The notes under the pieces are model-generated. The model was given only the letters and a program-made list of their open reading frames with translations, made no database searches and had not been told where the DNA came from. 47,164 bases of DNA from the NCBI GenBank assembly GCA_903910795.1, contig CAIWAX010000428.1:1-47164 (forward strand). The letters are read 5' to 3'. Origin of the DNA: an uncultured Anaerolineae bacterium (lineage in GTDB: Bacteria; Chloroflexota; Anaerolineae; Anaerolineales; Villigracilaceae). Every line of letters starts with the position of its first letter. Position 1 is the stretch's first letter. Below are positions 16,027-23,465 of this stretch, in pieces. A program made the translations under genes and the position numbers.

Positions 16027-17922
16027 ATGGAAACTCAGAATATCAACCAACCACCCGAATCTGGAAACCGCACGGCAGGTTCTGACCAGCTTCGCCCTGG
16101 AACCAACCTGGTCAATCGCTATTTGATTCAGGAAGTGATTGGCATTGGCGGGATGGGGTCGGTATATCGGGCGCGTGATTTGCATTTCCCGAATGTCGTC
16201 AAATTAGTCGCCATCAAGGAAATTATCAATCACGCGCCCGATCCTCTTGTGCGCAAAACGGTTGTCCAAAACTTCGAGCGAGAAGCCAACATCCTTGCAA
16301 CCTTGAGTCATCCATCCATTCCCCGCATATACGATTATTTCACCCTCGAGAATCGTTCCTACCTGGCACTTGAATTCATAAATGGTCGCGACCTGGAAGT
16401 TGTACTTAACCAGGCTCAAGGTTTTCTGTCCGAAGAACAGGTGGTTGGTTGGGCTATTCAACTCTGTGATGTACTCAGCTATCTGCACAATCACAAACCC
16501 GATCCCATTATATTTCGAGATATGAAGCCTTCCAATGTAATGGTCAACCAATACAACCACATCATCCTGGTTGATTTTGGAATCGCGAAGCCCTTCCAAA
16601 CCGGTCAGAAGGGTACCATGATCGGAACAGAGGGTTATTCGCCTCCTGAGCAATATCGCGGTGAAGCCAGTACTCAGGCTGATATCTATGCCCTCGGCGC
16701 CACTATCCATCACTTGCTTACCCGCCGGGATCCGCGTTTGGAGCCGCCATTTTCTTTTGGTGAGCGGCCCATCCGTAAAAGCAACGCCAATATCTCCATT
16801 GAAATTGAAACAGTTGTCAATACCGCTCTGCAATATGATGTGGAAAATCGCTTTAAGACCGCCGATGATTTTAAACAGGCCTTGATCGGTGCGGCGCGCA
16901 AAACTGGCATGCTTAATCGTATCAATTTCAGCCAGCCGGGCGGCACAGGTGCAGTCAACGTAAGTGGGATTAAGCCTGTCTGGGTTTTTCAGTGCGAAGA
17001 TGAAATTCGAGGAACCCCCCTCTACCTGGGTGGCGTGATTTACACAGGCTGCTATGATAATAACCTGTACGCGCTTAATGCGGCCAACGGCGAGTTCCAA
17101 TGGAAATATGCGACAGATGGCGGAGTTGTCAGCCGGCCTGCTGCTGCCGAAGATACCATCTATTTTGGATCTGAAGACAAAAGCCTGTACGCGGTAAGTG
17201 CGCGCACAGGCAAAATGATCTGGACCTTTCCAACCGAAGGACGCATCCGCTCATCAGGACGGATCGCCGATGGGCATATCTTTATCGGCTCAGATGACAG
17301 GAGCCTGTATGCTATCAAGCAGTCTACCGGACGCAAAGCCTGGAACTACGAAACAAGCGATGAAGTGCGCTCCACACCTTTTGTAGTTAATGATTTGATT
17401 TATTTTGGAACTGAAGGTGGCGAGCTTTTTTGTGTTGATTTCCACCAACAGGTCAAGTGGCGCTTCAAAGCCAAGCGTGGCATCACTTCTTCGCCCTGGG
17501 TACAGGACAACGTCGTTTATTTCAGTTCGATGGATTGTTTCATGTATGCGCTGGATGCAAAGACCGGGTGGCTGTTATGGCGCTTTCGCATGGGGAAAGC
17601 ATCCATCGTCTCACCATCCATCTTTAATAACACAGTCATTACCGGGTCATCAGATGGTAATATTTATGCCGTTGATACTCGCAACTCGAAAGAAATCTGG
17701 CACTATAAGACCGGAAACCAGGTCAATGGCTCTCCAATTGTTTATAAAGATGCCGTTTATGTAGGTTCAGTAGACAACAACCTGTATTGTATAGAAGTTC
17801 AAAGCGGCCGCCTGCGTTGGAAATTTGAAACCAAGGGCCCTATCACTGGCACACCTTGCATCTATGATGATATTTTATATTTTGGTTCCACCGATCACTT
17901 TATTTATGCATTGTTGACTTAG
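16027..17922 (+). CDS. Ser/Thr protein kinase with C-terminal PQQ-type beta-propeller
   Basis: 631 residues. The kinase domain (~32-300) has glycine loop GIGGMGSVYRARD, K64 in VAIKEI, catalytic FRDMKPSN (D165; His of HRD replaced by Phe), DFG at D183 and the P+1 region GTEGYSPPEQY. All residues needed for activity are present. From ~325 to the end come about seven repeats of the form YAL.A.TG...W with YFGS/YVGS strands, a PQQ-like propeller usually used for sensing or binding. No membrane helix separates the two, so unlike many bacterial propeller kinases this one looks cytosolic. The start ATG has GGGCAGGG just upstream. It leads the PP2C, J-VWA, FHA gene run. Confidence 0.93.
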   Translation: METQNINQPPESGNRTAGSDQLRPGTNLVNRYLIQEVIGIGGMGSVYRARDLHFPNVVKLVAIKEIINHAPDPLVRKTVVQNFEREANILATLSHPSIPRIYDYFTLENRSYLALEFINGRDLEVVLNQAQGFLSEEQVVGWAIQLCDVLSYLHNHKPDPIIFRDMKPSNVMVNQYNHIILVDFGIAKPFQTGQKGTMIGTEGYSPPEQYRGEASTQADIYALGATIHHLLTRRDPRLEPPFSFGERPIRKSNANISIEIETVVNTALQYDVENRFKTADDFKQALIGAARKTGMLNRINFSQPGGTGAVNVSGIKPVWVFQCEDEIRGTPLYLGGVIYTGCYDNNLYALNAANGEFQWKYATDGGVVSRPAAAEDTIYFGSEDKSLYAVSARTGKMIWTFPTEGRIRSSGRIADGHIFIGSDDRSLYAIKQSTGRKAWNYETSDEVRSTPFVVNDLIYFGTEGGELFCVDFHQQVKWRFKAKRGITSSPWVQDNVVYFSSMDCFMYALDAKTGWLLWRFRMGKASIVSPSIFNNTVITGSSDGNIYAVDTRNSKEIWHYKTGNQVNGSPIVYKDAVYVGSVDNNLYCIEVQSGRLRWKFETKGPITGTPCIYDDILYFGSTDHFIYALLT

Positions 17923-17942
17923 TCCAAATCCGTTCGATATAG

Positions 17943-17968
17943 ATATCCCGGCTTCAGTACGGGAAGGA
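17943..17968 (+). repeat. hairpin repeat carrying the PP2C ribosome binding site
   Basis: ATATCCCGGCTTCAGTACGG followed by GAAGGAG; the right arm of the hairpin (CGGGA) runs straight into the AAGGAG that serves the GTG start at 17976. Confidence 0.75.
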
Positions 17969-17975
17969 GCTCCCA

Positions 17976-18923
17976 GTGTTGGATTTCTTCAAAAAGTTTT
18001 CCAAAAAAAAAGAACCCCAAGAGCCAAAAGAAACCAAAATAACCGCGGAACCGATTAGCAGGCCGGTGGTAATTGATAATGCCAAAACTGCCCCACTTTC
18101 AGATCTTCAATTGGAATCCATCCGGGCACTTGCGCAGAATCATTTTGAGCCAATACAATATCTGGTAGCCAGCGGTCAATCGGTGGGGCAGCGGCGCGAG
18201 TTGAATGAGGATTGCCTCTTTACGCTCACAACTTGCGTTGCCGGGAACAGTGGCAACCCTCCTTTTGGGCTCTTCATCGTGGCGGATGGGATGGGTGGGC
18301 ATCAAAACGGTGAAGTCGCCAGTAATACGGCAGTACGCACAGTCAGCAACTATGTAATGAAAAAGATCCACAACGTGTTGTTTAGCTTTCCGATCGAACC
18401 GCTAGATGAATCACTCCAGGAAATCCTTCAAGGGGCGGTATTGGAAGCCCAGCACGCAGTTATGAAGGAAGCCCCCGGTTCAGGCACAACAGTAACAGCC
18501 GCGCTGGTTCTCGGCCAGCAGTTGACCATTGCGCATGTAGGTGACAGCCGCGGGTACCTGCTGTATAACGAACACCGGATGGAAGCTATTACGCGGGATC
18601 ATTCCCTGGTAAGACGTCTTGAAGAGCTTGGGCAGATTACTGCTGCTGAAGCCGCGGTACACCCTCAGCGCAATGTACTCTACCGGGCTGTTGGGCAGGG
18701 CGATAATATGGATGCTGATGTCATTACCACTCCATTCCCAATCGGTGGCTACCTTTTATTATGCAGCGACGGATTGTGGGGTCTTGTGTCAGATGACGAA
18801 ATGAGCCAAATGATATACAGCGCGCCAACTATTCAACGCGCGTGTCAGGATATGGTGGCCGCTGCAAATGCCGCTGGCGGCCCCGATAACATCAGCGTTA
18901 TTCTGGTTAAGCTTCTCGGGTAG
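17976..18923 (+). CDS. PP2C-family Ser/Thr protein phosphatase
   Basis: 315 residues. After a lysine- and proline-rich, probably disordered N-terminus (1-60), the PPM/PP2C domain shows the metal-binding blocks: RELNEDC (D79), VADGMGGHQNGEVAS (D104), AHVGDSRGYLL, CSDGLWGLVSDDEM and GGPDNISVILVKL. It removes phosphate from Ser/Thr and is the natural counterpart of the kinase 53 bases upstream. The start is GTG at 17976 with AAGGAG embedded in a hairpin repeat, so folding of that repeat could reduce translation. No membrane segment. Confidence 0.93.
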   Translation: MLDFFKKFSKKKEPQEPKETKITAEPISRPVVIDNAKTAPLSDLQLESIRALAQNHFEPIQYLVASGQSVGQRRELNEDCLFTLTTCVAGNSGNPPFGLFIVADGMGGHQNGEVASNTAVRTVSNYVMKKIHNVLFSFPIEPLDESLQEILQGAVLEAQHAVMKEAPGSGTTVTAALVLGQQLTIAHVGDSRGYLLYNEHRMEAITRDHSLVRRLEELGQITAAEAAVHPQRNVLYRAVGQGDNMDADVITTPFPIGGYLLLCSDGLWGLVSDDEMSQMIYSAPTIQRACQDMVAAANAAGGPDNISVILVKLLG

Positions 18924-18933
18924 CCCGGATAAA

Positions 18934-19047
18934 TATCCCGGTTCCAGTATGGGATAGATATCCCGGTTCCAGTATGGGATAAATATCCCGGTTCCAGTAT
19001 GGGATAGATATCCCGGTTCGATTGGCTTAGCAAATCGACTTGGAAAG
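18934..19047 (+). repeat. 25-bp tandem array of the hairpin repeat plus one nested copy
   Basis: Cores TCCCGGTTCCAGTATGGGA begin at 18936, 18961 and 18986, a 25-base period with near identity. A fourth unit at 19011 has the core opened by the inner inverted repeat CGATTGGCT/AGCAAATCG (19019-19037). It fills the gap between the PP2C and J-VWA genes and ends seven bases before the next ATG. Confidence 0.92.
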
Positions 19048-19053
19048 ATACTG

Positions 19054-20571
19054 ATGCAAAAATCGTCTCAAGACTATTATGCCTTGCTTGGCATTCCGCG
19101 TTCTTCGGCGCCGGATGAGATTCGACGTGCCTATCTCAAAGCAGCAAAAAAACTGCATCCAGATATAAACACGGCTCCTGGCGAAACCGAAATGTTCATG
19201 GATGTTCAACAAGCTTACCAGGTGCTGTCAGACCCGGTGCGGCGCTCCAGCTATGATGCCAATCTGCCACCCGAAAAGAATACCCCGGCCGCTATTGATA
19301 AACGTATTTTGGTCAGCCGGAAAAGTCTGTCACAAATAAAAGAACCTCAACTGGTTTACGTGCTGATTGATATGGAACCATCTCTGGAAATGCTGGATAC
19401 CATTGGCTATATTCCATTAAATCTTTGCCTGGTATTGGATAATTCGACATCCATGAAAGGTGAAAAGCTGGAAACGGCCAAGCAAACAGCCATAGAGTTG
19501 ATCCGCAGGCTTAAACCGCAGGATATTTTTTCTGTTGTAGCATTCAATGACCGCGCCGAAGTGATTATTCCATCCAGCCGCCAGTCAAACCCGGTAAAAA
19601 TGGAAAAAAATATCAGGCAAATCCAAACTTCTGGTGGCACCGAAATATTGCAAGGTTTACAGACCGGTCTGGATGAAATCAACCGCTATTTAAATACAAA
19701 ATCGGTCAACCACATTATTTTGATTACCGATGGCAAAACCTATGGAGATGAGCAGGCCTGCTACGATCTGGCAAAACAGGCTGCCAACCGTGGAATCAGC
19801 CTGACTGGACTGGGCATTGGCAGTGGCTGGAACGATATTTTTCTAGAAAAATTGGCCAACCTTACCGGTGGGACAAGCATGCTGGCCCCACAAGCCAAGG
19901 ACATTGAAAAACTTCTTATTGAAAAATTTTCAAATCTTTCCAAAACTTTTGCTGAAAATGTCATGCTTTACTATAAATTGGACAAAAGTGTCGAAATTAA
20001 TTATGCGTTTCGGCTCCATCCGATTACTGACCTTATCCAATCTGGCAGCCCGCTGCGCCTGGGCCCCATCCTCCAAAACTGGCCTTTCTCTGTTTTGATA
20101 GAGTTTAAGGTTTCCCCAAAGGAACTCGAATCTGAGTTTTTTACGCTCATGGAGGGTAAAATTGAAGTATCCGCCAGTAATATTCCATTACCGGTGCCCA
20201 GCATGCCGATTGAGATTGTCCTGGCTATAAAAGAAATGGACGATAGTTCAGGTACGCTTTACGAAGCAAATCGCGCGGGAGACTATGAGCCGCCGCCCTC
20301 GGCTATTATTCAGGCACTCTCAAAATTGACGCTGTATCGCTTGCAGGAGAAAGCCCGTAATGAAATGGCCCTCGGTAATTACGGCAAGGCTACAGAACAT
20401 CTTCAAAAGTTGGCTACCCGTTTGTTGGCACAAGGTGAACGCAGTTTGGCGAAAACTGTCATATTCGAAATCGAAAACATCGAAACAACAAAAACCTATT
20501 CTGAATATGGCGCAAAACAGATTAAGTATGGTACCAGGGCATTATTGCTACCCGAGGAGACAAAAAAATGA
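19054..20571 (+). CDS. J-domain / von Willebrand factor A fusion protein
   Basis: 505 residues. Residues 6-70 are a DnaJ J-domain with HPD at 35-37 (KKLHPDINT), able in principle to stimulate a DnaK ATPase. Residues ~120-300 are a VWA domain with an intact MIDAS: D129-x-S131-x-S133 in VLDNSTSMKGEK, SGGTEI for the threonine, and ILITDGKTYGDE for the aspartate. A beta-rich segment follows, then a helical C-terminus (KLTLYRLQEKARNEMALGNY). The combination suggests a protein that recruits Hsp70 to a metal-dependent adhesion partner. The ATG at 19054 lies just after the tandem repeat, with TTGGAAAG as a weak ribosome site. Its stop overlaps the FHA gene by four bases (ATGA). Confidence 0.88.
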   Translation: MQKSSQDYYALLGIPRSSAPDEIRRAYLKAAKKLHPDINTAPGETEMFMDVQQAYQVLSDPVRRSSYDANLPPEKNTPAAIDKRILVSRKSLSQIKEPQLVYVLIDMEPSLEMLDTIGYIPLNLCLVLDNSTSMKGEKLETAKQTAIELIRRLKPQDIFSVVAFNDRAEVIIPSSRQSNPVKMEKNIRQIQTSGGTEILQGLQTGLDEINRYLNTKSVNHIILITDGKTYGDEQACYDLAKQAANRGISLTGLGIGSGWNDIFLEKLANLTGGTSMLAPQAKDIEKLLIEKFSNLSKTFAENVMLYYKLDKSVEINYAFRLHPITDLIQSGSPLRLGPILQNWPFSVLIEFKVSPKELESEFFTLMEGKIEVSASNIPLPVPSMPIEIVLAIKEMDDSSGTLYEANRAGDYEPPPSAIIQALSKLTLYRLQEKARNEMALGNYGKATEHLQKLATRLLAQGERSLAKTVIFEIENIETTKTYSEYGAKQIKYGTRALLLPEETKK

Positions 20572-21065
20572 TCGTATGCCAAAACTGCAAATCACAACAA
20601 CCGGATGGCTCAATCTTTTGCAGCGAATGTGGTACGCAATTACCACTGATCAATTCGGCTCAAACTCAAAAGTTTTCACCAAACACTGATCAACTTCAAA
20701 TCTCAGGCCCGTACGCAAATCAAATTCCCAAGCAGACTGGCACCTGGATTTCCCTGCATTTGCTGGATAGCGGCAATATTCTGGCCTTCTCAGAACAGCT
20801 CGAGTTTACTCTTGGCCGTTTAAGTGATAACCAACCCATTGAACCAGATGTTGATCTGTCACCGTTCAAAGCTTTCGACAACGGTGTTTCGCGCTTACAT
20901 GCTGTCATCAAAAATATTGAGGGCTCCGCCATTCTGATCGATTTGGGATCATCCAACGGCACCTACGTCAACGGCATCCGGATTATGCCGAATGTTGAAC
21001 AACGCCTGCGGCATGGGGATATCGTTGCTCTTGGTAAGCTAAAAATGCAAGTTGTATTATCCTGA
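20568..21065 (+). CDS. zinc-ribbon FHA-domain protein
   Basis: 165 residues. An N-terminal zinc ribbon with C4, C7, C18, C21 (CQNCKS...FCSECG) is joined by a polar linker to a C-terminal FHA domain (~68-165) with FTLGRLS, the phosphothreonine-contact SRLHAVI, and SSNGTYVNG. FHA domains read phosphothreonine, so a phosphorylated kinase-cluster protein is the probable ligand. Expression is translationally coupled to the J-VWA gene through the ATGA overlap. No transmembrane part. The partner is not identifiable from sequence. Confidence 0.92.
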   Translation: MIVCQNCKSQQPDGSIFCSECGTQLPLINSAQTQKFSPNTDQLQISGPYANQIPKQTGTWISLHLLDSGNILAFSEQLEFTLGRLSDNQPIEPDVDLSPFKAFDNGVSRLHAVIKNIEGSAILIDLGSSNGTYVNGIRIMPNVEQRLRHGDIVALGKLKMQVVLS

Positions 21066-21078
21066 TAGGTGAATAAAG

Positions 21079-21318
21079 ATGCCCACCATTTTGATTCATA
21101 TTTCTAACGAGGATCCTGTTTTGGGAGAGGTAGATGCTTTGCCCACCCCTATAGACCAGATTATCAAAGTAAAGAACCCGCGTTTGCGTGATGGCAAGGA
21201 CCTGCGTTACTTGCAACCCAATGTCACCGAAATGATCCTGCCCATGCTGCGTATTACATTCATTGAAGTTTTGCCTGGTGATCAAGAAGACGAGATCATC
21301 GGCTTTGTAAGGGAGTAG
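21079..21318 (+). CDS. small conserved-looking protein of unknown function in the kinase cluster
   Basis: 79 residues, not recognised. Coding is supported by its fit between the FHA gene (13-base gap) and the OmpR-type regulator (3-base gap), an AGGTG ribosome site, and uniform codon style. The protein mixes short beta-like stretches (TILIHIS, RITFIEVLPG) with an acidic end EDEIIGFVRE. It ends without a diglycine, so it is not a MoaD/ubiquitin-type modifier. No cysteine, membrane helix or signal peptide. It could be a stabiliser or adaptor for its neighbours, but that is a guess. Confidence 0.7.
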   Translation: MPTILIHISNEDPVLGEVDALPTPIDQIIKVKNPRLRDGKDLRYLQPNVTEMILPMLRITFIEVLPGDQEDEIIGFVRE

Positions 21319-21321
21319 AAA

Positions 21322-22050
21322 ATGCCAGAAGAACTTGACCGCCGCCGTATCCTGGTTGTTGATGACGAAGAGCGCATGGTGCGCTTCATTCGTTTGAACC
21401 TGGAACATGACGGATTCCAGGTTAGCGAGGCTTTTAATGGAAAACAGGCTGTTCAACGTCTGCGCGATGTAAACCCGGATTTGATCTTGCTGGATGTTAT
21501 GATGCCAGACCTGGACGGCTTTGAAGTGCTTGAAATGGTGCGTGAGATCAGCAATGTGCCGGTCATCATGTTGACCGCCAAAGGCGAAGAAGATGATCGC
21601 GTGCGCGGCCTTGAAAAAGGCGCCGATGACTATGTCACCAAACCGTTCAGCCCCCGAGAACTGGTCAGCAGAGTACGCGCAGTACTTCGACGCACTGAGG
21701 GCGCCACAGGCTCCATGCATGGTCTCATCGAAATAGATGAACGCCTGAAAATTGATTTCGACCGCCGGGAAGTCTGGCTGGAAGGAAAAATCGTCAAACT
21801 GCGACCTACCGAATACCGGTTGCTCTTCCATTTGGTGCAAAATGCCGGTTGGGTGGTATCGCATGATCAGCTCCTGGCCAAGGTCTGGGGTTATGAATAT
21901 CGTGATGAGCCGCATTATGTGCGGCTTTATATTAACTACTTGCGCCAAAAACTGGAAAAAGATGCCACTAACCCCAAATATATTCTCACTGAACGTGGTG
22001 TAGGTTATCGTTTTGTAGATTTCAGACGAACGGGCAAAGAAAAAGAATAA
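21322..22050 (+). CDS. OmpR/PhoB-type DNA-binding response regulator
   Basis: 242 residues. The receiver (residues 8-125) has D14-D15, phospho-acceptor D58 in [10 protein letters not shown] in [12 protein letters not shown] and K in [20 protein letters not shown]. The winged helix (~140-238) has [20 protein letters not shown] and the recognition-helix/wing segment [13 protein letters not shown]...RGVGYRF. It should activate or repress promoters as a dimer when phosphorylated. It follows the 79-residue gene by 3 bases, hence the same transcript. No cognate histidine kinase in the window. Confidence 0.94.
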   Translation: MPEELDRRRILVVDDEERMVRFIRLNLEHDGFQVSEAFNGKQAVQRLRDVNPDLILLDVMMPDLDGFEVLEMVREISNVPVIMLTAKGEEDDRVRGLEKGADDYVTKPFSPRELVSRVRAVLRRTEGATGSMHGLIEIDERLKIDFDRREVWLEGKIVKLRPTEYRLLFHLVQNAGWVVSHDQLLAKVWGYEYRDEPHYVRLYINYLRQKLEKDATNPKYILTERGVGYRFVDFRRTGKEKE

Positions 22051-22075
22051 CTGGTATACTCTTATTCTTTCCCTG

Positions 22076-22137
22076 GTAATCCGAGTTCGATTTGCTAAGC
22101 CCACATGTTCGTGGTGGGAAGCAAATCGCATGGGAGA
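22076..22137 (+). repeat. large nested hairpin repeat before the NarL-type regulator
   Basis: Inner arms CGATTTGCT (22088-22096) and AGCAAATCG (22120-22128) enclose a further CCCAC/GTGGG stem; the outer part is AATCCGAGTT ... ATGGGAGAGG. The right end supplies the purine-rich ribosome site for the gene at 22151. Confidence 0.8.
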
Positions 22138-22150
22138 GGACCCCATATTT

Positions 22151-22810
22151 ATGTCAAAGCAGCGTATTTTACTGGTAGATGACCACGAAGTTGTGCGCCT
22201 GGGCTTGAAAGCTCTCCTGGATCGTCACCCCAATTTCGAAGTAGTTGGGGAAGCCGGTTCTGCGCGTGAAGCCATCGATAAAGTGGCTGAACTTCAACCC
22301 GGCGTTGTGGTGATGGATATCCGTCTGCCAGGCACATCCGGAATTGAAGCCTGTGAGGAAATCGTCCAGCGCTTCCCGGAAACCCGCGTTCTGATGCTGA
22401 CTTCATACGCTGAAGATGAAATGCTCTTTTCTGCCATCCGTGCCGGGGCTTCTGGATATATTCTCAAACAAATTGGTGGCGAAGAACTGGTGCGCGCGCT
22501 TGAAGCCGTGGGGCGTGGCGAGGCATTACTCGACCCGGCCGTTACCCAGCGCGTTTTTCAGGAAGTGCGCAAAGCTGTCAAGGAAGAGGAGGCATCTGCT
22601 TTTGCCCATCTCAGCCAGCAAGAAAAACACGTTCTGCTGCTTGTTTCTGAAGGAAAGACCAACCGTGAAATAGCCAAAGCCCTGTTTTTGGGAGAAGGCA
22701 CGGTCCGCAATTATGTTAGCAGCATCCTCTCCAAATTGGGGGTGAACAACCGGGCCGAAGCCGCTGCTTATGCCGTGGAACACAACTTGAAAGAGTACAT
22801 CCAGGGTTAA
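22151..22810 (+). CDS. NarL/FixJ (LuxR)-type response regulator
   Basis: 219 residues. The receiver has D10-D11, D56 in [11 protein letters not shown] in [10 protein letters not shown] and K in [11 protein letters not shown]. The C-terminal LuxR helix-turn-helix (~150-215) reads [26 protein letters not shown], then [20 protein letters not shown]. The start is placed at ATG 22151, where GGGAGAGGA is ~10 bases upstream; an ATG at 22130 inside the hairpin repeat would add seven residues and is less likely. A terminator follows at once, closing the kinase cluster. The upstream gap of 100 bases may hold its own promoter. Confidence 0.93.
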   Translation: MSKQRILLVDDHEVVRLGLKALLDRHPNFEVVGEAGSAREAIDKVAELQPGVVVMDIRLPGTSGIEACEEIVQRFPETRVLMLTSYAEDEMLFSAIRAGASGYILKQIGGEELVRALEAVGRGEALLDPAVTQRVFQEVRKAVKEEEASAFAHLSQQEKHVLLLVSEGKTNREIAKALFLGEGTVRNYVSSILSKLGVNNRAEAAAYAVEHNLKEYIQG

Positions 22811-22818
22811 GATAAAGT

Positions 22819-22843
22819 GCGGACTCAAAGTCCGCATTTTATT
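22819..22843 (+). terminator. intrinsic terminator after the NarL-type regulator
   Basis: Arms GCGGACT and AGTCCGC with a CAA loop, followed by ATTTTATTT. Confidence 0.88.
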
Positions 22844-22848
22844 TATGG

Positions 22849-22872
22849 TAATCCCAGTTCTTGTATGGGATC
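22849..22872 (+). repeat. hairpin repeat before the GNAT gene
   Basis: TAATCCCAGTTCTTGTATGG then GATC; same family, pairing ATCCCA with TATGGGAT. It ends 12 bases before the GNAT ATG. Confidence 0.7.
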
Positions 22873-22884
22873 GAAACAAAAATC

Positions 22885-23439
22885 ATGTATCCTGATATTC
22901 AACTTAGTGACGGCATCATCCTGTTGCGCCCACCCATGGAAGAAGATGCGAGTGCCATCTATGATGCGGTGATTGAATCGCTTTCTGAACTACATCCCTG
23001 GCTAGATTGGGCCACCCCGGCATATGACAAATCCGCAACCTTGCGCCTGTTGGAGCATTTTCAACAGGCCTGGGAAAATTCAACCGCCTTTCAATTTGTG
23101 ATTACTGGTTTGCCCGATGGGGAATACCTGGGTTCTTGTGGAATCGACGGAATTGACCATAAAAATGAGACCTGCAACCTGGGCTATTGGGTGCGCACCG
23201 GCCGCGCCGGGAAGGGGATTGCCAGCCGGGCGGTGCGCCTGGCTGCCCGTTTTGCTTTTCAAAGCCTGAAATTGAAACGCGCAGAAATTTTGGCGGCGGC
23301 CGGCAATATAGCCAGCCAGCGCACGGCCCAAAAAGCTGGCGCGCACTTTGAGCAACTCATGAAAGGTCACCTGGTGGTGCGTGAGAACCTTCATGACGCT
23401 CTTTTGTATTCCTTTACCCCCGCCGATTTCAAAGAATGA
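22885..23439 (+). CDS. GNAT-family N-acetyltransferase (RimJ/RimL-like)
   Basis: 184 residues. The order DGIILLRPPMEEDA, LHPWLDWATPAYD, GIDHKNETCNLGYWVR, then the acetyl-CoA pyrophosphate loop GRAGKGIASRAVRLAARFAF and NIASQRTAQKAGAHFE is that of RimJ/RimL acetyltransferases, which modify ribosomal protein N-termini or small molecules. The ATG at 22885 is taken because family similarity begins there; the TTG at 22861 lies in the hairpin repeat. Monocistronic after the terminator at 22819, convergent with the endonuclease-IV-like gene (26-base gap). Confidence 0.88.
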   Translation: MYPDIQLSDGIILLRPPMEEDASAIYDAVIESLSELHPWLDWATPAYDKSATLRLLEHFQQAWENSTAFQFVITGLPDGEYLGSCGIDGIDHKNETCNLGYWVRTGRAGKGIASRAVRLAARFAFQSLKLKRAEILAAAGNIASQRTAQKAGAHFEQLMKGHLVVRENLHDALLYSFTPADFKE

Positions 23440-23465
23440 ATTCTTTTTCGATGGCAAAGGGATTT

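Noticed and set aside
16204-17100. 298-residue minus-strand open frame in the kinase gene
   Set aside because: Shadow of the kinase coding sequence, which has all catalytic motifs.
18934-19047. CRISPR-like array
   Set aside because: Units are directly adjacent with a 25-base period and no variable spacers; no cas genes in the window.
21079-21318. ubiquitin-like modifier in the kinase cluster
   Set aside because: No C-terminal diglycine and no beta-grasp pattern.
12156-22137. tRNA gene fragments (GGTTCGATT resembles a T-arm)
   Set aside because: No acceptor, D or anticodon stems around any copy; the motif belongs to the hairpin repeat.
20983-22146. 387-residue minus-strand open frame opposite FHA and response-regulator genes
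   Set aside because: Antisense to well-supported genes; low-complexity translation without any domain.
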